Origin: Caballeronia udeis
Lineage (GTDB): Bacteria > Pseudomonadota > Gammaproteobacteria > Burkholderiales > Burkholderiaceae
Direction: 5' to 3'
DNA: 64,000 bases
Assembly: GCF_001544555.2 (NCBI RefSeq)
Contig: NZ_FCOK02000047.1
Coordinates: 1 to 64,000, forward strand
In this document: in pieces, positions 8,001 through 16,135 of the stretch
How positions within the stretch are numbered: position 1 is the first letter of the stretch
Layout: each line of letters begins with the position of its first letter
The notes under the pieces: model-generated
What the model was told of the DNA's origin: nothing
The model's database searches: none
The model's input: the letters and a program-made list of their open reading frames with translations, nothing else
Made by a program: the position numbers and the translations under genes

Positions 8001-8618
8001 ATGCGAATTACAAGAGACGCGGCAATAGCCATGCTTGTCACGGGCAGTTTGCTTGCCGTGCCGGCGCTCTCCGCGACGCCCACACAAAGCTCCGGATTGC
8101 CATTCGACAGTCTGCCGTTTGTCCGCGCACAGGTTGAGCACAATGCCGACGTTGTGGCTGACCGGGCCACGGCAAGCGAAGCCGCAGCACAAGCCGCCAA
8201 AGCAGAGGCAGACGCAGAACAAAGCGCTGCGCAGGCCGCAGCCCAACAACAAGCCGCCGCCGCAAACGACCCGTTCCCGTACCTCGCAGTGGTCACTTGC
8301 TCCTTCAGTGGGATGAGAACCGCACTGCTCGCCTGCTTTGCCGGCAAACAGGGCAGTCCTGATACAAACTTCGAACTAAGAAACGGTAAGAGCTATGGAC
8401 TTTATCAGCCGTATCAGATTGAGGAGTTAGGCCGCGAGGCCGACGACGGACTGGAAATACCGCTCACGAGACATTTCGAAATCACCGCACAAAACGCTGC
8501 CGACTCATTAATCCTCGGCATCAAGATCATCGACAAGCACTCACATAACGTTCTATTCGAGAAACAAGTTGGGCAGTTCGACGCGATCTTCGCGTCTTCC
8601 AATTACCTGGATCGCTAA
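8001..8618 (+). CDS. Exported Ala-rich coiled-coil protein
   Basis: ATG 8001 starts a 205-residue product with a Sec signal (MRITRDAAIAMLVTGSLLA, cleavage near ALSA). Residues ~45-90 form an Ala/Glu/Gln coiled coil (ASEAAAQAAKAEADAEQSAA). The C-terminal ~115 residues form a domain with two Cys (VVTCSFSG, LLACFAG), which may pair. I do not recognise that domain. It begins 4 nt after the lipoprotein gene, and both carry long alanine-rich spacers, which suggests co-expression and perhaps a shared envelope complex. Longer in-frame starts back to 7911 overlap the lipoprotein gene and would remove the signal peptide. Confidence 0.6.
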   Translation: MRITRDAAIAMLVTGSLLAVPALSATPTQSSGLPFDSLPFVRAQVEHNADVVADRATASEAAAQAAKAEADAEQSAAQAAAQQQAAAANDPFPYLAVVTCSFSGMRTALLACFAGKQGSPDTNFELRNGKSYGLYQPYQIEELGREADDGLEIPLTRHFEITAQNAADSLILGIKIIDKHSHNVLFEKQVGQFDAIFASSNYLDR

Positions 8619-8789
8619 TTGTCCCGTTTTTTTCGCGCGGACGTTATGGGCGACAAAAATTTTCCTAGCTTATGGAATACAAAGGAGGTCGATCACCATA
8701 CACCTAACACGTTTGAACAGACTCCGAGACGTCGGATAGCACTCCCAACATGGGTGCCCCGAAAACGAACCAACTTTAAGGAAATAAAC

Positions 8790-9146
8790 ATGCACAAAGC
8801 AGGCGGAATTATTGGAATTATCGCGGGTGTCTTCGGTGTGTTCGCCGCACTCACCACGCTGTTTGTTGGTGGCATCGGCTCGGCTTTCAATGCAGACGGC
8901 GCGTCAACGGTCGTTGGGCTTGGCTGGGGAGGCGTGCTGTTCTCGTTTTTGACGATTGTGTGCGGCGCGGTAGTCTTTGCGAAGCCCAAAGGCGCGGGTA
9001 TCGCACTTGTTATTTCGTCGATTCTTGGCGCGGTTCTCGGCGGTACGATAGTCGCTATCTTTATGGCCCTTTCGTTGATCGGTGGCATTTTGGCGATCAT
9101 CGGAGCAAAAGGTTACGCGCAAGCGCAACCGCGGGCAGTCGCCTGA
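8790..9146 (+). CDS. Four-helix integral membrane protein
   Basis: This 118-residue protein starts at ATG 8790 behind AAGGAAA. It has four hydrophobic segments (about residues 5-27, 43-63, 69-83 and 86-106) linked by short polar turns (FAKPKG), and a short hydrophilic tail. It resembles small DUF4064-like membrane proteins, a weak recalled similarity. The gap of 171 bp before it contains no gene, although an AAAGGAGG sequence near 8682 stands before no usable start. It lies between the exported Ala-rich protein and AIM24. Confidence 0.5.
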   Translation: MHKAGGIIGIIAGVFGVFAALTTLFVGGIGSAFNADGASTVVGLGWGGVLFSFLTIVCGAVVFAKPKGAGIALVISSILGAVLGGTIVAIFMALSLIGGILAIIGAKGYAQAQPRAVA

Positions 9147-9241
9147 CGCAGGCAACCGGACCAGTTCCACGGGATGTGCGTCTCACAGCGCGCGTCCCGG
9201 CAAGCGTTCCATTCCACTACGTAATTTTCTCGCGCTAAAGA

Positions 9242-9943
9242 ATGAATAAATTACCCACACTCAAACCGACGAGTACCGCCGACGAAACTTATGGCGGAGT
9301 CACGTACCACATCGGCGGCGAGCTTGTACCGGTGCTATCGATCGACGTGTCACGGCAGTCGGTCTTCTTCGAGCACCACATCCTGCTCTGGAAAAATTCA
9401 AATGTTAAGATTGGACTGCGCCCCATGAAAGGCGCCTTGAAGCGCATGATGGCGGGCATGCAGGTCTTCGTCACCGAGGCAAGCGGCGACGGGGTGATTG
9501 CTTTCAGTCGGGATGGAGTCGGGCATATAGTTCCGATTCATCTTGGGCGAGGGGAGGAACTTCATGTCCGCGAGCATCAGTTTCTAGCAGCAACGGCCAA
9601 CATTGACTATACGTTCGAGCGAGTGCGCGGCATCAGCAATATGCTCTTCGGTCAGAGTGGCTTCTTTATCGATAAGTTTCGAGGTGAGTCGGGCGACGGT
9701 GTGCTGTGGCTTCACGGATACGGAAACGTGTTCGAAAAGGAGCTTGCGGCCGGTGAAACAATCGATATAGAGCCGGGCGGTTGGCTCTACAAGACGCCGG
9801 GCGTAAAAATGGAAACGGTAGTAGACAAGCTCTCGAGCGGACTCTTCGGCGCTGGCATGAATTTCATCGTGAACAGGTTTACGGGTCCGGGCCGCGTTGG
9901 CATTCAATCGATGTATGTAAATTACGATAGCGGCGATAAGTGA
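9242..9943 (+). CDS. AIM24 family protein
   Basis: The 233-residue protein has the repeated beta-sandwich pattern of the AIM24/DUF124 family. Visible cues are VPVLSIDV, QSVFFEHHILLWK, GLSNMLFG-type turns (ISNMLFGQSGFFIDKF) and the C-terminal Gly-rich GWLYKTPG and GPGRVGIQS. Length fits the family. Bacterial AIM24 proteins have no settled function. The mitochondrial homologue affects inner-membrane organisation. Here it closes the envelope-related block, 95 bp after the four-helix membrane protein. No signal peptide is present. Confidence 0.8.
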   Translation: MNKLPTLKPTSTADETYGGVTYHIGGELVPVLSIDVSRQSVFFEHHILLWKNSNVKIGLRPMKGALKRMMAGMQVFVTEASGDGVIAFSRDGVGHIVPIHLGRGEELHVREHQFLAATANIDYTFERVRGISNMLFGQSGFFIDKFRGESGDGVLWLHGYGNVFEKELAAGETIDIEPGGWLYKTPGVKMETVVDKLSSGLFGAGMNFIVNRFTGPGRVGIQSMYVNYDSGDK

Positions 9944-10009
9944 GCCATGGATGCGTCGAGCAGAAGCACGACGCAGCTCCTGCACGTTCAATGTCTGCCG
10001 ACCAGCTCT

Positions 10010-10627
10010 TTACTGCAGCCGATTGTTATAGGCGCTATCGAGCGCCAAGCGGACCCTAAACATGCCACCGGTCATAGGCGAACGGCTCGACTGTTTCGGC
10101 AACAAGGCGAGGATTCCCTTCATCGAATACAGCATGATCAGCGCACCGGTCAGGTCGCCCACGAACATCATGACGAAACTTTCGCCAATGTTTTGCGTAT
10201 TGCCTTGCAGCGCGAACCAGATGTGGTGCAACAGCGGATTCGCAACCGAGTACGCAACGGCCAGTACGAGCAGTCGCTTCGGCGTGAGATTTGTCAGCGA
10301 CGCCTTCAGATCGTAGCGCTCCAGCGCAAGCCTATAAACCAGATAGGGCGCTAGCGAACCCAGAATGGCTCCCGCAATTGAGCGAACCGGGTCGTGTGGA
10401 AACCAATAGAAAAAGTCCATCAGTAAACCGCCAACCAGCAGGCCAACGAATCCATCAAACCCAACCAGCAAAGTGCTCAGAAGCCGGACGCCTGACGGAA
10501 GAAAAATCCAGTTTATGCCTCGAACGAAAGACGTGTGAGTGAACACCTCCTGGTTGATCCACAGCGACACCAAAAACGCGATCAGAGTCCCAGTGATCGA
10601 CCAGAAATGCAAACGTAAGCTAGACAT
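10010..10627 (-). CDS. Integral membrane protein, MASE1-like
   Basis: This 205-residue protein has about six hydrophobic segments with conserved-looking turns (LPSGVRLLSTLLVG, DPVRSIAGAILGSLAPYLVY, NPLLHHIWFAL, MMFVGDLTGALIML). The arrangement recalls the MASE1 sensory membrane domain found in two-component and diguanylate cyclase proteins, but here it stands alone. No signalling output domain follows. It is convergent with AIM24 and divergent from the MarR-type gene, 94 bp away. The function is unknown. Confidence 0.55.
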   Translation of the reverse strand: MSSLRLHFWSITGTLIAFLVSLWINQEVFTHTSFVRGINWIFLPSGVRLLSTLLVGFDGFVGLLVGGLLMDFFYWFPHDPVRSIAGAILGSLAPYLVYRLALERYDLKASLTNLTPKRLLVLAVAYSVANPLLHHIWFALQGNTQNIGESFVMMFVGDLTGALIMLYSMKGILALLPKQSSRSPMTGGMFRVRLALDSAYNNRLQ

Positions 10628-10721
10628 TGCGGTAAACTACTCTTCCATGTTTATTATCGAGCGAATCATAGCGCGCCTGTATGTCATCCCGCGAGCGCCT
10701 ATCTTCAACGGTGCGTAAGCA

Positions 10722-11069
10722 ATGACACGTCCTGCTGATATCTACCTGCGATTCCTGCAGCTGACCGAGGCCCTGCGGGGTCTGCCTACGCTTCCTGTGC
10801 TCGATCCGCTCGAAGAGAAAATCCTCGAATTCGTCGCGCGCATGGCGCAAAAAAACGATCGTCTTTCGGTTCGGGACATGATGGCTCACAGCGAGCTTGG
10901 TTCGCCCGCGACTCTTCACGCCCGTATCACGTCGATGCGGGAAAAAGGCTGGCTCACGCTGAGCGACACTGAAGACACACGCCGCAAGCAGATCGACCTG
11001 ACGCCTGCCGCGCTCAAGCACTTTGACAAGCTCGCGGAGGCCTTCGCCAAAGCTGCAAAGGGTGCCTGA
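10722..11069 (+). CDS. MarR-type winged-helix regulator
   Basis: The 115-residue protein is a compact winged helix: a first helix (LDPLEEKILEFVAR), a recognition region (RDMMAHSELGSPATLHARITSMREKGW), and a wing ending in EDTRRKQIDLTPAALKHF, the typical MarR wing with its DxRRK turn. It is shorter than full MarR dimers (~140 residues) and lacks the long C-terminal helices. It may control the divergent membrane protein or the convergent porin, but no operator was identified. Confidence 0.75.
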   Translation: MTRPADIYLRFLQLTEALRGLPTLPVLDPLEEKILEFVARMAQKNDRLSVRDMMAHSELGSPATLHARITSMREKGWLTLSDTEDTRRKQIDLTPAALKHFDKLAEAFAKAAKGA

Positions 11070-11129
11070 CATTCTCCAAATTGTCGCGGCAAACGATAAC
11101 TCCAGCTTTTTGCCGATCGCCATCAGCGA

Positions 11130-12257
11130 TCAGAAGAAGTTTCGCATGCCAATTGCGATCCCAGTCTGGTTGCTGCGCCCCGGCAACTCCACAGTAGCCG
11201 CTCCATTGACCTTGTTGAAATCGACCGTGCCGTACACTTCGGTGCGTTTCGACAGTGAATATTCGGCCAACGCGACTGCCGTGTAACGGCTACCGCTCCC
11301 AAGTGTATTGGAGCCGGTCGCGGCATTCCGCATATGATCGTAGTAAACCGCGCCGGTAAGCAACAGCGGAGCGCTCACCTGCCACGACACGCCAGCAAAC
11401 GGACCGTCGTCGATGCGATCCGTATTCTTCAACTGGCCGATGTCTGGAATCGGCTGCTCGGCGAGAAGCGCATCGACAAGGCCGGTATTGTCCTGCGAAT
11501 GCATATACCCGAGATAGAGCTTCGTCTGGCTGATTACGTACCTGATGTCTGCGTGATAAAGCGTCTGCTTGTTGTTCGAGTTGTCGCTGACCTGCTGTAC
11601 ACCGGCACCGATGCTGAGCGGACCATCCGCATACGACGCGAGGAACCCGAACATATTGCCGGCTCCCATATGACCCGGAACCTGCCCAGAGAAACCGTCT
11701 GCACCGCTCGGCTCATAGTTATTGCCGAACGAGTAGATCGCGCCGATATACAGGCCACCGAACTGGCCGACGTACTTGATCGAGTTATCGACGGTCAGCC
11801 CCGCACCAAGCGCATAAGGCAGCCACGAATTTTCCGGATAGTTGGCGTAAGTCAGCGGGTCATACGTGAAGACCAGTTGATTAAACAGCGGTGTCGTCTG
11901 ACGGCCCAGCGTCAACGTACCGAAGTCGCCGGCTAAGCCAACATCTGCCGTACTGTCGAAAAGTCGCCCGCTATCGCCAAGGCTACCGTTCTGCGGATTG
12001 ATATTGCTTTCCAACTGGAAGACGGCTTTCAGCCCACCTCCAAGGTCTTCCGCCCCTTGCAGCCCAACGTGACTATTGATGACAGCGCCGTTAGTCATGA
12101 ACAGCCGACTGTCGTTCTGTGCATCAACATTCGTCAGATAACGGATGCTCAGATCCGTCATGCCGTACAGCGTTACCGAACTCTGTGCCGAAACATGCTG
12201 GCAAGCCAGAGCCAATGTAAGGCCGCTAACGGCGGCAGCGATTCCCGTGCTTCTCAA
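11130..12257 (-). CDS. Outer-membrane porin, OmpC/Gram-negative type
   Basis: The 375-residue product has a signal peptide ending HVSAQ, the classic first strand SSVTLYGMTDLSIRY, strands such as GLQGAEDLGGGLKAVFQLES, and a C-terminal Phe (MRNFF) needed for BAM assembly. This is the Burkholderiaceae OmpC-like porin layout, 16 strands expected and trimeric. The apparent start is TTG at 12257; no in-frame ATG lies between it and the mature N-terminus. It faces the MarR-type gene tail to tail and sits between that regulator and a recombinase, so it may be cargo or retained chromosome. Confidence 0.88.
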   Translation of the reverse strand: MRSTGIAAAVSGLTLALACQHVSAQSSVTLYGMTDLSIRYLTNVDAQNDSRLFMTNGAVINSHVGLQGAEDLGGGLKAVFQLESNINPQNGSLGDSGRLFDSTADVGLAGDFGTLTLGRQTTPLFNQLVFTYDPLTYANYPENSWLPYALGAGLTVDNSIKYVGQFGGLYIGAIYSFGNNYEPSGADGFSGQVPGHMGAGNMFGFLASYADGPLSIGAGVQQVSDNSNNKQTLYHADIRYVISQTKLYLGYMHSQDNTGLVDALLAEQPIPDIGQLKNTDRIDDGPFAGVSWQVSAPLLLTGAVYYDHMRNAATGSNTLGSGSRYTAVALAEYSLSKRTEVYGTVDFNKVNGAATVELPGRSNQTGIAIGMRNFF

Positions 12258-12403
12258 GCGAATTCCCGATATTCTTTGACGATAAGTCTACTGATGAACC
12301 GTGTATATCCGGCAATCTCGTGGAGAACTTGAGCACGTCGGCCAAACGGATAAGTCCGACTATCGAACTTGCCGTAGGCAAGCTCATATCAACCCACGCT
12401 GCA

Positions 12404-12424
12404 CATCTCGGTTAAATCGAGATG
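12404..12424 (-). terminator. Hairpin after the compact recombinase
   Basis: Arms CATCTCG and CGAGATG flank a 7-nt loop, starting 2 nt beyond the stop of the recombinase on the minus strand. No T-run follows, so it is a candidate terminator only. Confidence 0.35.
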
Positions 12425-12426
12425 CT

Positions 12427-12993
12427 TCAAACCAGATCCACCGCTGCACGCTGCATCTCGTCGTTCACGTCAATGTATCGCTGCGTCGTCGAGATGTCCC
12501 GATGCCCCGCAAGCGCCATCAGCACTCGAACACCCACGCCCTTGCTTGCCAGATTCGTGATAAACGAGCGTCGGCCAGAGTGGCTGCTCGCCCCGTCGAT
12601 GCCAACTTCTTTGTACAGCCAGTGGAAGTGCTGACACAACGTGTTGGCGGTAAACCCCTGCTTCTTCTGCGTAGCGAACAGCGGTTTGTCGGTTGACCGA
12701 CACTTCAGTGTCGCAACATACGCCATCAGTTCCTTGCGAAGCCTCTGACCGACAAACACCGTTCGCGCATGCCGACCTTTCGTCTGTTCTGCAAGCAGCC
12801 GGATTTCCGATTTAATCGAGTTGTCCGCGTTCAGTACGTCGCCGATTCGCAACGCAGCGACCTCGCCTACGCGCATACCCGCCCAATGCGTTAGCAGTAG
12901 CATGGCCCGATTACGTGCTGCGTGCCGCTTCAGCGAGATGTACGTCAACACCTGCTTAAGCTCTTTCTCGGTCAAGGTTTTGGCCTGCTTCAT
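12427..12993 (-). CDS. Compact tyrosine recombinase
   Basis: ATG 12993 has a good AGGAG site, giving 188 residues. Visible catalytic features are Arg in GMRVGEVAALR, HxxR in SSHSGRRSF, the late His in LAGHRDISTTQ and the Tyr in RYID. It begins with a short MKQAKTLTEKELKQVLTYI helix and lacks the ~100-residue core-binding domain of full XerC/D or phage integrases. That size matches the small catalytic-domain-only recombinases found on mobile elements. It is a second recombinase in the island, oriented away from the ApeA-like gene. Confidence 0.85.
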   Translation of the reverse strand: MKQAKTLTEKELKQVLTYISLKRHAARNRAMLLLTHWAGMRVGEVAALRIGDVLNADNSIKSEIRLLAEQTKGRHARTVFVGQRLRKELMAYVATLKCRSTDKPLFATQKKQGFTANTLCQHFHWLYKEVGIDGASSHSGRRSFITNLASKGVGVRVLMALAGHRDISTTQRYIDVNDEMQRAAVDLV

Positions 12994-13506
12994 GCCTAAT
13001 TCTCCTAAAGCAATGATTTTCTCTCGCCAGAGGATGCTTTCTTTGTTTATGGGAATCAATAGAAGAGTGACGCCGCACGAAGCTCATAAGAAACAAAAAC
13101 TTGCGCGAAAACCAAAGCTTTTTGCTATTTGCTTTGCTTTCGGTTTTGTCGTTGCATCCCTGTAGCTATTTGCGCTTGGGAGTTGCTGCATGTGCCCGAG
13201 CGTTAGCAGTTAGCGGCTAGGCCAGTGCGATTTTCACATCTATTTGCATCGACTTAGTTTGCGTCGCATCCTCTGCTCGAATCTACGTGGCTGGGCCCTC
13301 CAGGATCTACAGTCTTGGCAAACCATTAAAGATTCTTAATCTCAGCACGAGTCATCTTAAGGGCACTTACGCCAGCAAGGGTATGATGTGTTCCGCGTCT
13401 CAGGCGACCAACGCGTCGGTTCGCACATTGCCGCGCGCTCCGAGCATGAGTCACATCACGCAGTTACCTAGCCGGAACACTATCTATTTAACGCGACATC
13501 AATCAC
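12994..13506. other. 513-bp intergenic region
   Basis: It separates the divergent recombinase and ApeA-like genes. I see no gene or clear promoter. It has AT-rich, purine-skewed blocks around 13,085-13,150 and a near-palindrome ATTAAAGATTCTTAAT near 13,326. Confidence 0.4.
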
Positions 13507-14964
13507 ATGAAGCAAAACGCAGACGGCCTGAGACTAGATCAGACTTACAGCTTCGATGTCGTAGTAGACAATCACGGCACGAAGTTCGGCGGGAAACTCA
13601 ACCTCTCCCCCAACAAATGCACTCTGCTCGTGTCCGGCGAAATTTCGCAGGATCGTCAGGCAAACTTTGAATTTGAAAACGTAAGCCGCGTCATATGCAG
13701 AGACGTTGCAACGACCTTCATACTGATCGATCTGAAAGTCACACATTTCTTTTCTGGAGTTCTTGAGCGTCACCCGAAGACAATCAAGACTTTCGAGATC
13801 GCTTACGAGATAGCGTATGTTATCTGTACCAGCGCAACGTCTAGCCGCAATGCGCGATTCTTCGGATTCGAACTGGACTCATCTTCAGTATCCCTATGGA
13901 TCGGTGAGACGAAAACTCAGCATGACATCATATCGAAGTTTAGCAGCGGCAAACTGTTCACTGACGGCGAAGCGATCCCCTTCGAGTTTGAACAGCCGGT
14001 TGATGGAGTTGGGGTATTAGCTCTTGGCTATGATGCTTCTATGCATTTTTCTACGTCTGAATTTAGTGCAGGCGTTCGATTTCCGCCGAGATTAATCGCG
14101 TCCTTTGACGAGGCGAAGAACGAACTAGAGACAATCGAAAATTTTAATACACTACGCGATCTGCTTTCGGTCGTGGTCGGAAGCAGAGTTTCACTTCAGG
14201 CAATCAGCTTGATTCCAGAGAGTCCTTCCGGCCCCTTCCGCCCGACACTGTATTTTTCGGAACCCCAGCACTCCGCCAGTAAAGCACGCTACGTGATGTT
14301 CCCGCTTGGATGCAATCCGGCCCGGAATCAACTTGGTCTCCCTGCGTTTCCATTGACAAGCTTCAACGCCTACTTTGCCGCCGATAGCGAGATCCGAACA
14401 TATTTCAAAAAGTACGTTAGGTATCGAGCATTGGAAAACCCAGAGGAACGGTTTTTGGGATATTTCCGCTTGCTTGAGAAACTCACCTTTCAGAAGGACA
14501 GTTTCGTTGACGAAGGAAGACTCGATTTGCTTCTGAACCGGGCGAAACCTTTGGTGGTGCGCTATTTCGGTGGATCGTCTGCCGTAAATAGCCTCCTCAA
14601 ACAGATACGCAGATCGAACCAGTCTAAGCTGAACACGGCCAGCTGCATCATCAAGTTCATGAAACAGCTACCGACTGAATTGTCTACCGAATGGATATTC
14701 GACAAGTCCCACATCGAATCAATCTGCAAACTCCGCAATGATCTGACTCACGCGAACGAGATCGAACCGGACACGCGAGACGTCGAGGCCCGTGCGAAAT
14801 TCATCGAAGTGTTGCTGGTCATCGCGTTGCTAAAGGCAATAGATGTACCGCCTGAAAGCATGACATCGATTTCGCCCAGAATGCACGGTTACGATTTGAT
14901 TAGGAAACGCCTTGACCCCGTGGACGTAACGGTCACGGCATCTAAAGACATGGGAACAGCATGA
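13507..14964 (+). CDS. ApeA-like HEPN protein, probable phage defence
   Basis: The 485-residue protein has an N-terminal beta-rich region (KFGGKLNLSPNKCTLLVSGE, FEFENVSRVICRD) that fits my recollection of the ApeA N-terminal domain. A helical C-terminal part follows, with the HEPN signature R410-N-D-L-T-H415 (RX4H) in CKLRNDLTHANE. HEPN domains with this motif are metal-independent RNases. ApeA proteins are reported single-gene abortive defences. It is somewhat shorter than known ApeA. The gene stands alone in a mobile island, which fits. The assignment to ApeA rests on recalled pattern and motif. Confidence 0.65.
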   Translation: MKQNADGLRLDQTYSFDVVVDNHGTKFGGKLNLSPNKCTLLVSGEISQDRQANFEFENVSRVICRDVATTFILIDLKVTHFFSGVLERHPKTIKTFEIAYEIAYVICTSATSSRNARFFGFELDSSSVSLWIGETKTQHDIISKFSSGKLFTDGEAIPFEFEQPVDGVGVLALGYDASMHFSTSEFSAGVRFPPRLIASFDEAKNELETIENFNTLRDLLSVVVGSRVSLQAISLIPESPSGPFRPTLYFSEPQHSASKARYVMFPLGCNPARNQLGLPAFPLTSFNAYFAADSEIRTYFKKYVRYRALENPEERFLGYFRLLEKLTFQKDSFVDEGRLDLLLNRAKPLVVRYFGGSSAVNSLLKQIRRSNQSKLNTASCIIKFMKQLPTELSTEWIFDKSHIESICKLRNDLTHANEIEPDTRDVEARAKFIEVLLVIALLKAIDVPPESMTSISPRMHGYDLIRKRLDPVDVTVTASKDMGTA

Positions 14965-15036
14965 ATTGTCGTAGTCGAGGAAACACAAGGACCGTAACAT
15001 GACACGGTCGCTGCGCCCACAGCGATCGGGACAATG

Positions 15037-15336
15037 TCATATTTTCCCACTCCGCACACGGGGAGAACTATCTATTCGCGTGATGGTGGCGTGATAAGCA
15101 AGCTGATAGCCCTTGGTTTCAGTTTGGGGTCGTAGTGAGGCGCAGATCTTGCCGTGCGCCGCGTCGCTGCCCGCCCCGACGTCAGCAGTGTCGCTTAACC
15201 GACAATTCACGATCAGCAATTGGCTCCGCAGATTTGGGAAAGAACACCGGCATGACGCGTCCGCTTCGACGATCTTTTTGGTACTATGCGTCTTCTTGTT
15301 CTGTTGCTCAAGAATCACTTTTGGTTTTGGTCTCAT
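15037..15336 (-). pseudogene. Truncated accessory protein, overlaps 62-aa gene
   Basis: ATG 15336 overlaps the stop of the upstream 62-residue gene (ATGA). The first ~27 residues (MRPKPKVILEQQNK, IVEADA) look like the start of a small protein family seen in mobile elements, in which an EQTN-type motif precedes a VEADA turn. After that the sequence turns low-complexity and basic without a fold cue, so a frameshift or degenerate end is likely. The recalled family match is not verified. Alternatively it is a real 99-residue protein of unknown type. Confidence 0.35.
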
Positions 15337-15521
15337 ATTCCCTCGAATTCTTCCTGAAATGACCATGCGTCGCTCGTGTTCTCGAACACAATTTTGACTT
15401 TCTGCGATTGGGACCAAAGACGTATCTCGATCGGAATATTCTTATTAAGCAGCCAGTGTGATATAGCTCTCCGGTACGTCATAAACGCTTCTGCAGACGT
15501 TGTTAGATACATTTTCGGCAT
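15333..15521 (-). CDS. Hypothetical 62-aa protein
   Basis: A small protein (MPKMYLTTSAEAFMTYRRAI cue, then WSQSQKVKIVFENTSDAW and an acidic end FQEEFEGI) with a plausible AAAGG ribosome site 10 nt before the ATG. The alternation of helix and strand suggests a compact alpha/beta fold. It is divergent from the polymerase-like gene, with the 614-bp structured region between them, and translationally coupled to the next gene by ATGA. I do not recognise the family. Confidence 0.5.
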   Translation of the reverse strand: MPKMYLTTSAEAFMTYRRAISHWLLNKNIPIEIRLWSQSQKVKIVFENTSDAWSFQEEFEGI

Positions 15522-15639
15522 GCTGCTTTACCTTTCGCGGCGAAATTGCCGGCCCGGATATTTATATTGACAGACGCAGTTGTACTGGCTGGGAGACTTA
15601 TAGTTGTATCTGCTAATTTCTATCGAGGGATTTCTTTTC

Positions 15640-16036
15640 GGAATTTTCTGGAATTATTCGCAAGTGTCGCATGCTTCTCAACCAATTCAATGGTATACAA
15701 TAGGGTGTAGACGTGATAGTGGTAATCTTTAATCATTGAAACAAGTACATTCTCACGGAACAATCATCGAGTTGTTCCCGAAGAATTCCAGAAGTATCTC
15801 AGACATACTCCGGTGAAGTATTCGCGAAGAAAGCCTCGAGCGGCATTTACGAATACCACTATGGTCATTTTTGACAGACATGTGTTTCATCGCTTCCGTA
15901 GATATTTTATTATCCTACCCCGCGTCGCTATAGATAAATAAGAGGTGGTACGTGCAACGCGTACTCGCTTATTCATTGCTGTTCTATTTTTTCGTAAGTT
16001 CTTTGGGGAAACTGTGGTGGTTTCCCCTTCTTTTTG
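15640..16036 (+). ncRNA. Candidate structured RNA or origin region
   Basis: AT-rich non-coding DNA between divergent genes, dense in complementary segments. 15646-15660 pairs with 15779-15793 (14 of 15). Inside that, GGAACAA at 15757-15763 pairs with 15772-15778. GTATTCG at 15818-15824 pairs with 15850-15856. AATAAG at 15937-15942 pairs with 15968-15973, enclosing GTACG/CGTAC. A terminator-like hairpin ends the region at 16005-16036. A further 9-bp match (15716-15724 with 15854-15862) could be an alternative pairing. I found no sound sigma70 promoter. The boundaries and strand are inferred, and a replication origin is an equal alternative. Confidence 0.45.
16005..16036 (+). terminator. Intrinsic terminator before the polymerase-like gene
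   Basis: Arms GGGGAAAC and GTTTCCCC flank a 7-nt loop and are followed by TTCTTTTT. It reads on the plus strand, 100 nt before the ATG at 16136, and no gene precedes it on that strand for ~1 kb. It would therefore end a non-coding transcript or act as an attenuator. Confidence 0.65.
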
Positions 16037-16087
16037 GAATTTTGCGGAATCGCGCTATTCAGCGTGACCTGCATGAGTTTTATAAAT

Positions 16088-16131
16088 AATAAGAAGAACG
16101 CGACCTAACCAGCCGAAAAAATAAGAAGAAC
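16088..16131 (+). repeat. Direct repeat AATAAGAAGAAC
   Basis: Two exact 12-nt copies, at 16088-16099 and 16120-16131, have a 32-nt period. The second supplies the AAGAAG ribosome-site-like sequence of the 16136 gene. The first may be a decoy or a binding site. Confidence 0.5.
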
Positions 16132-16135
16132 AATA

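Noticed and set aside
15567..15572. TTGACA at 15567 and again at 15871 as -35 boxes for the structured region
   Set aside because: Neither has a suitable -10 element at 16-18 nt, so I do not call a promoter.
15901..15935. T7-like promoter resemblance around CTATAG at 15928-15933
   Set aside because: About 13 of 18 positions match the T7 consensus, but a CTATAG also occurs near 44,600 in unrelated DNA, and the neighbouring protein is too small for a T7-type RNA polymerase. Treated as chance.
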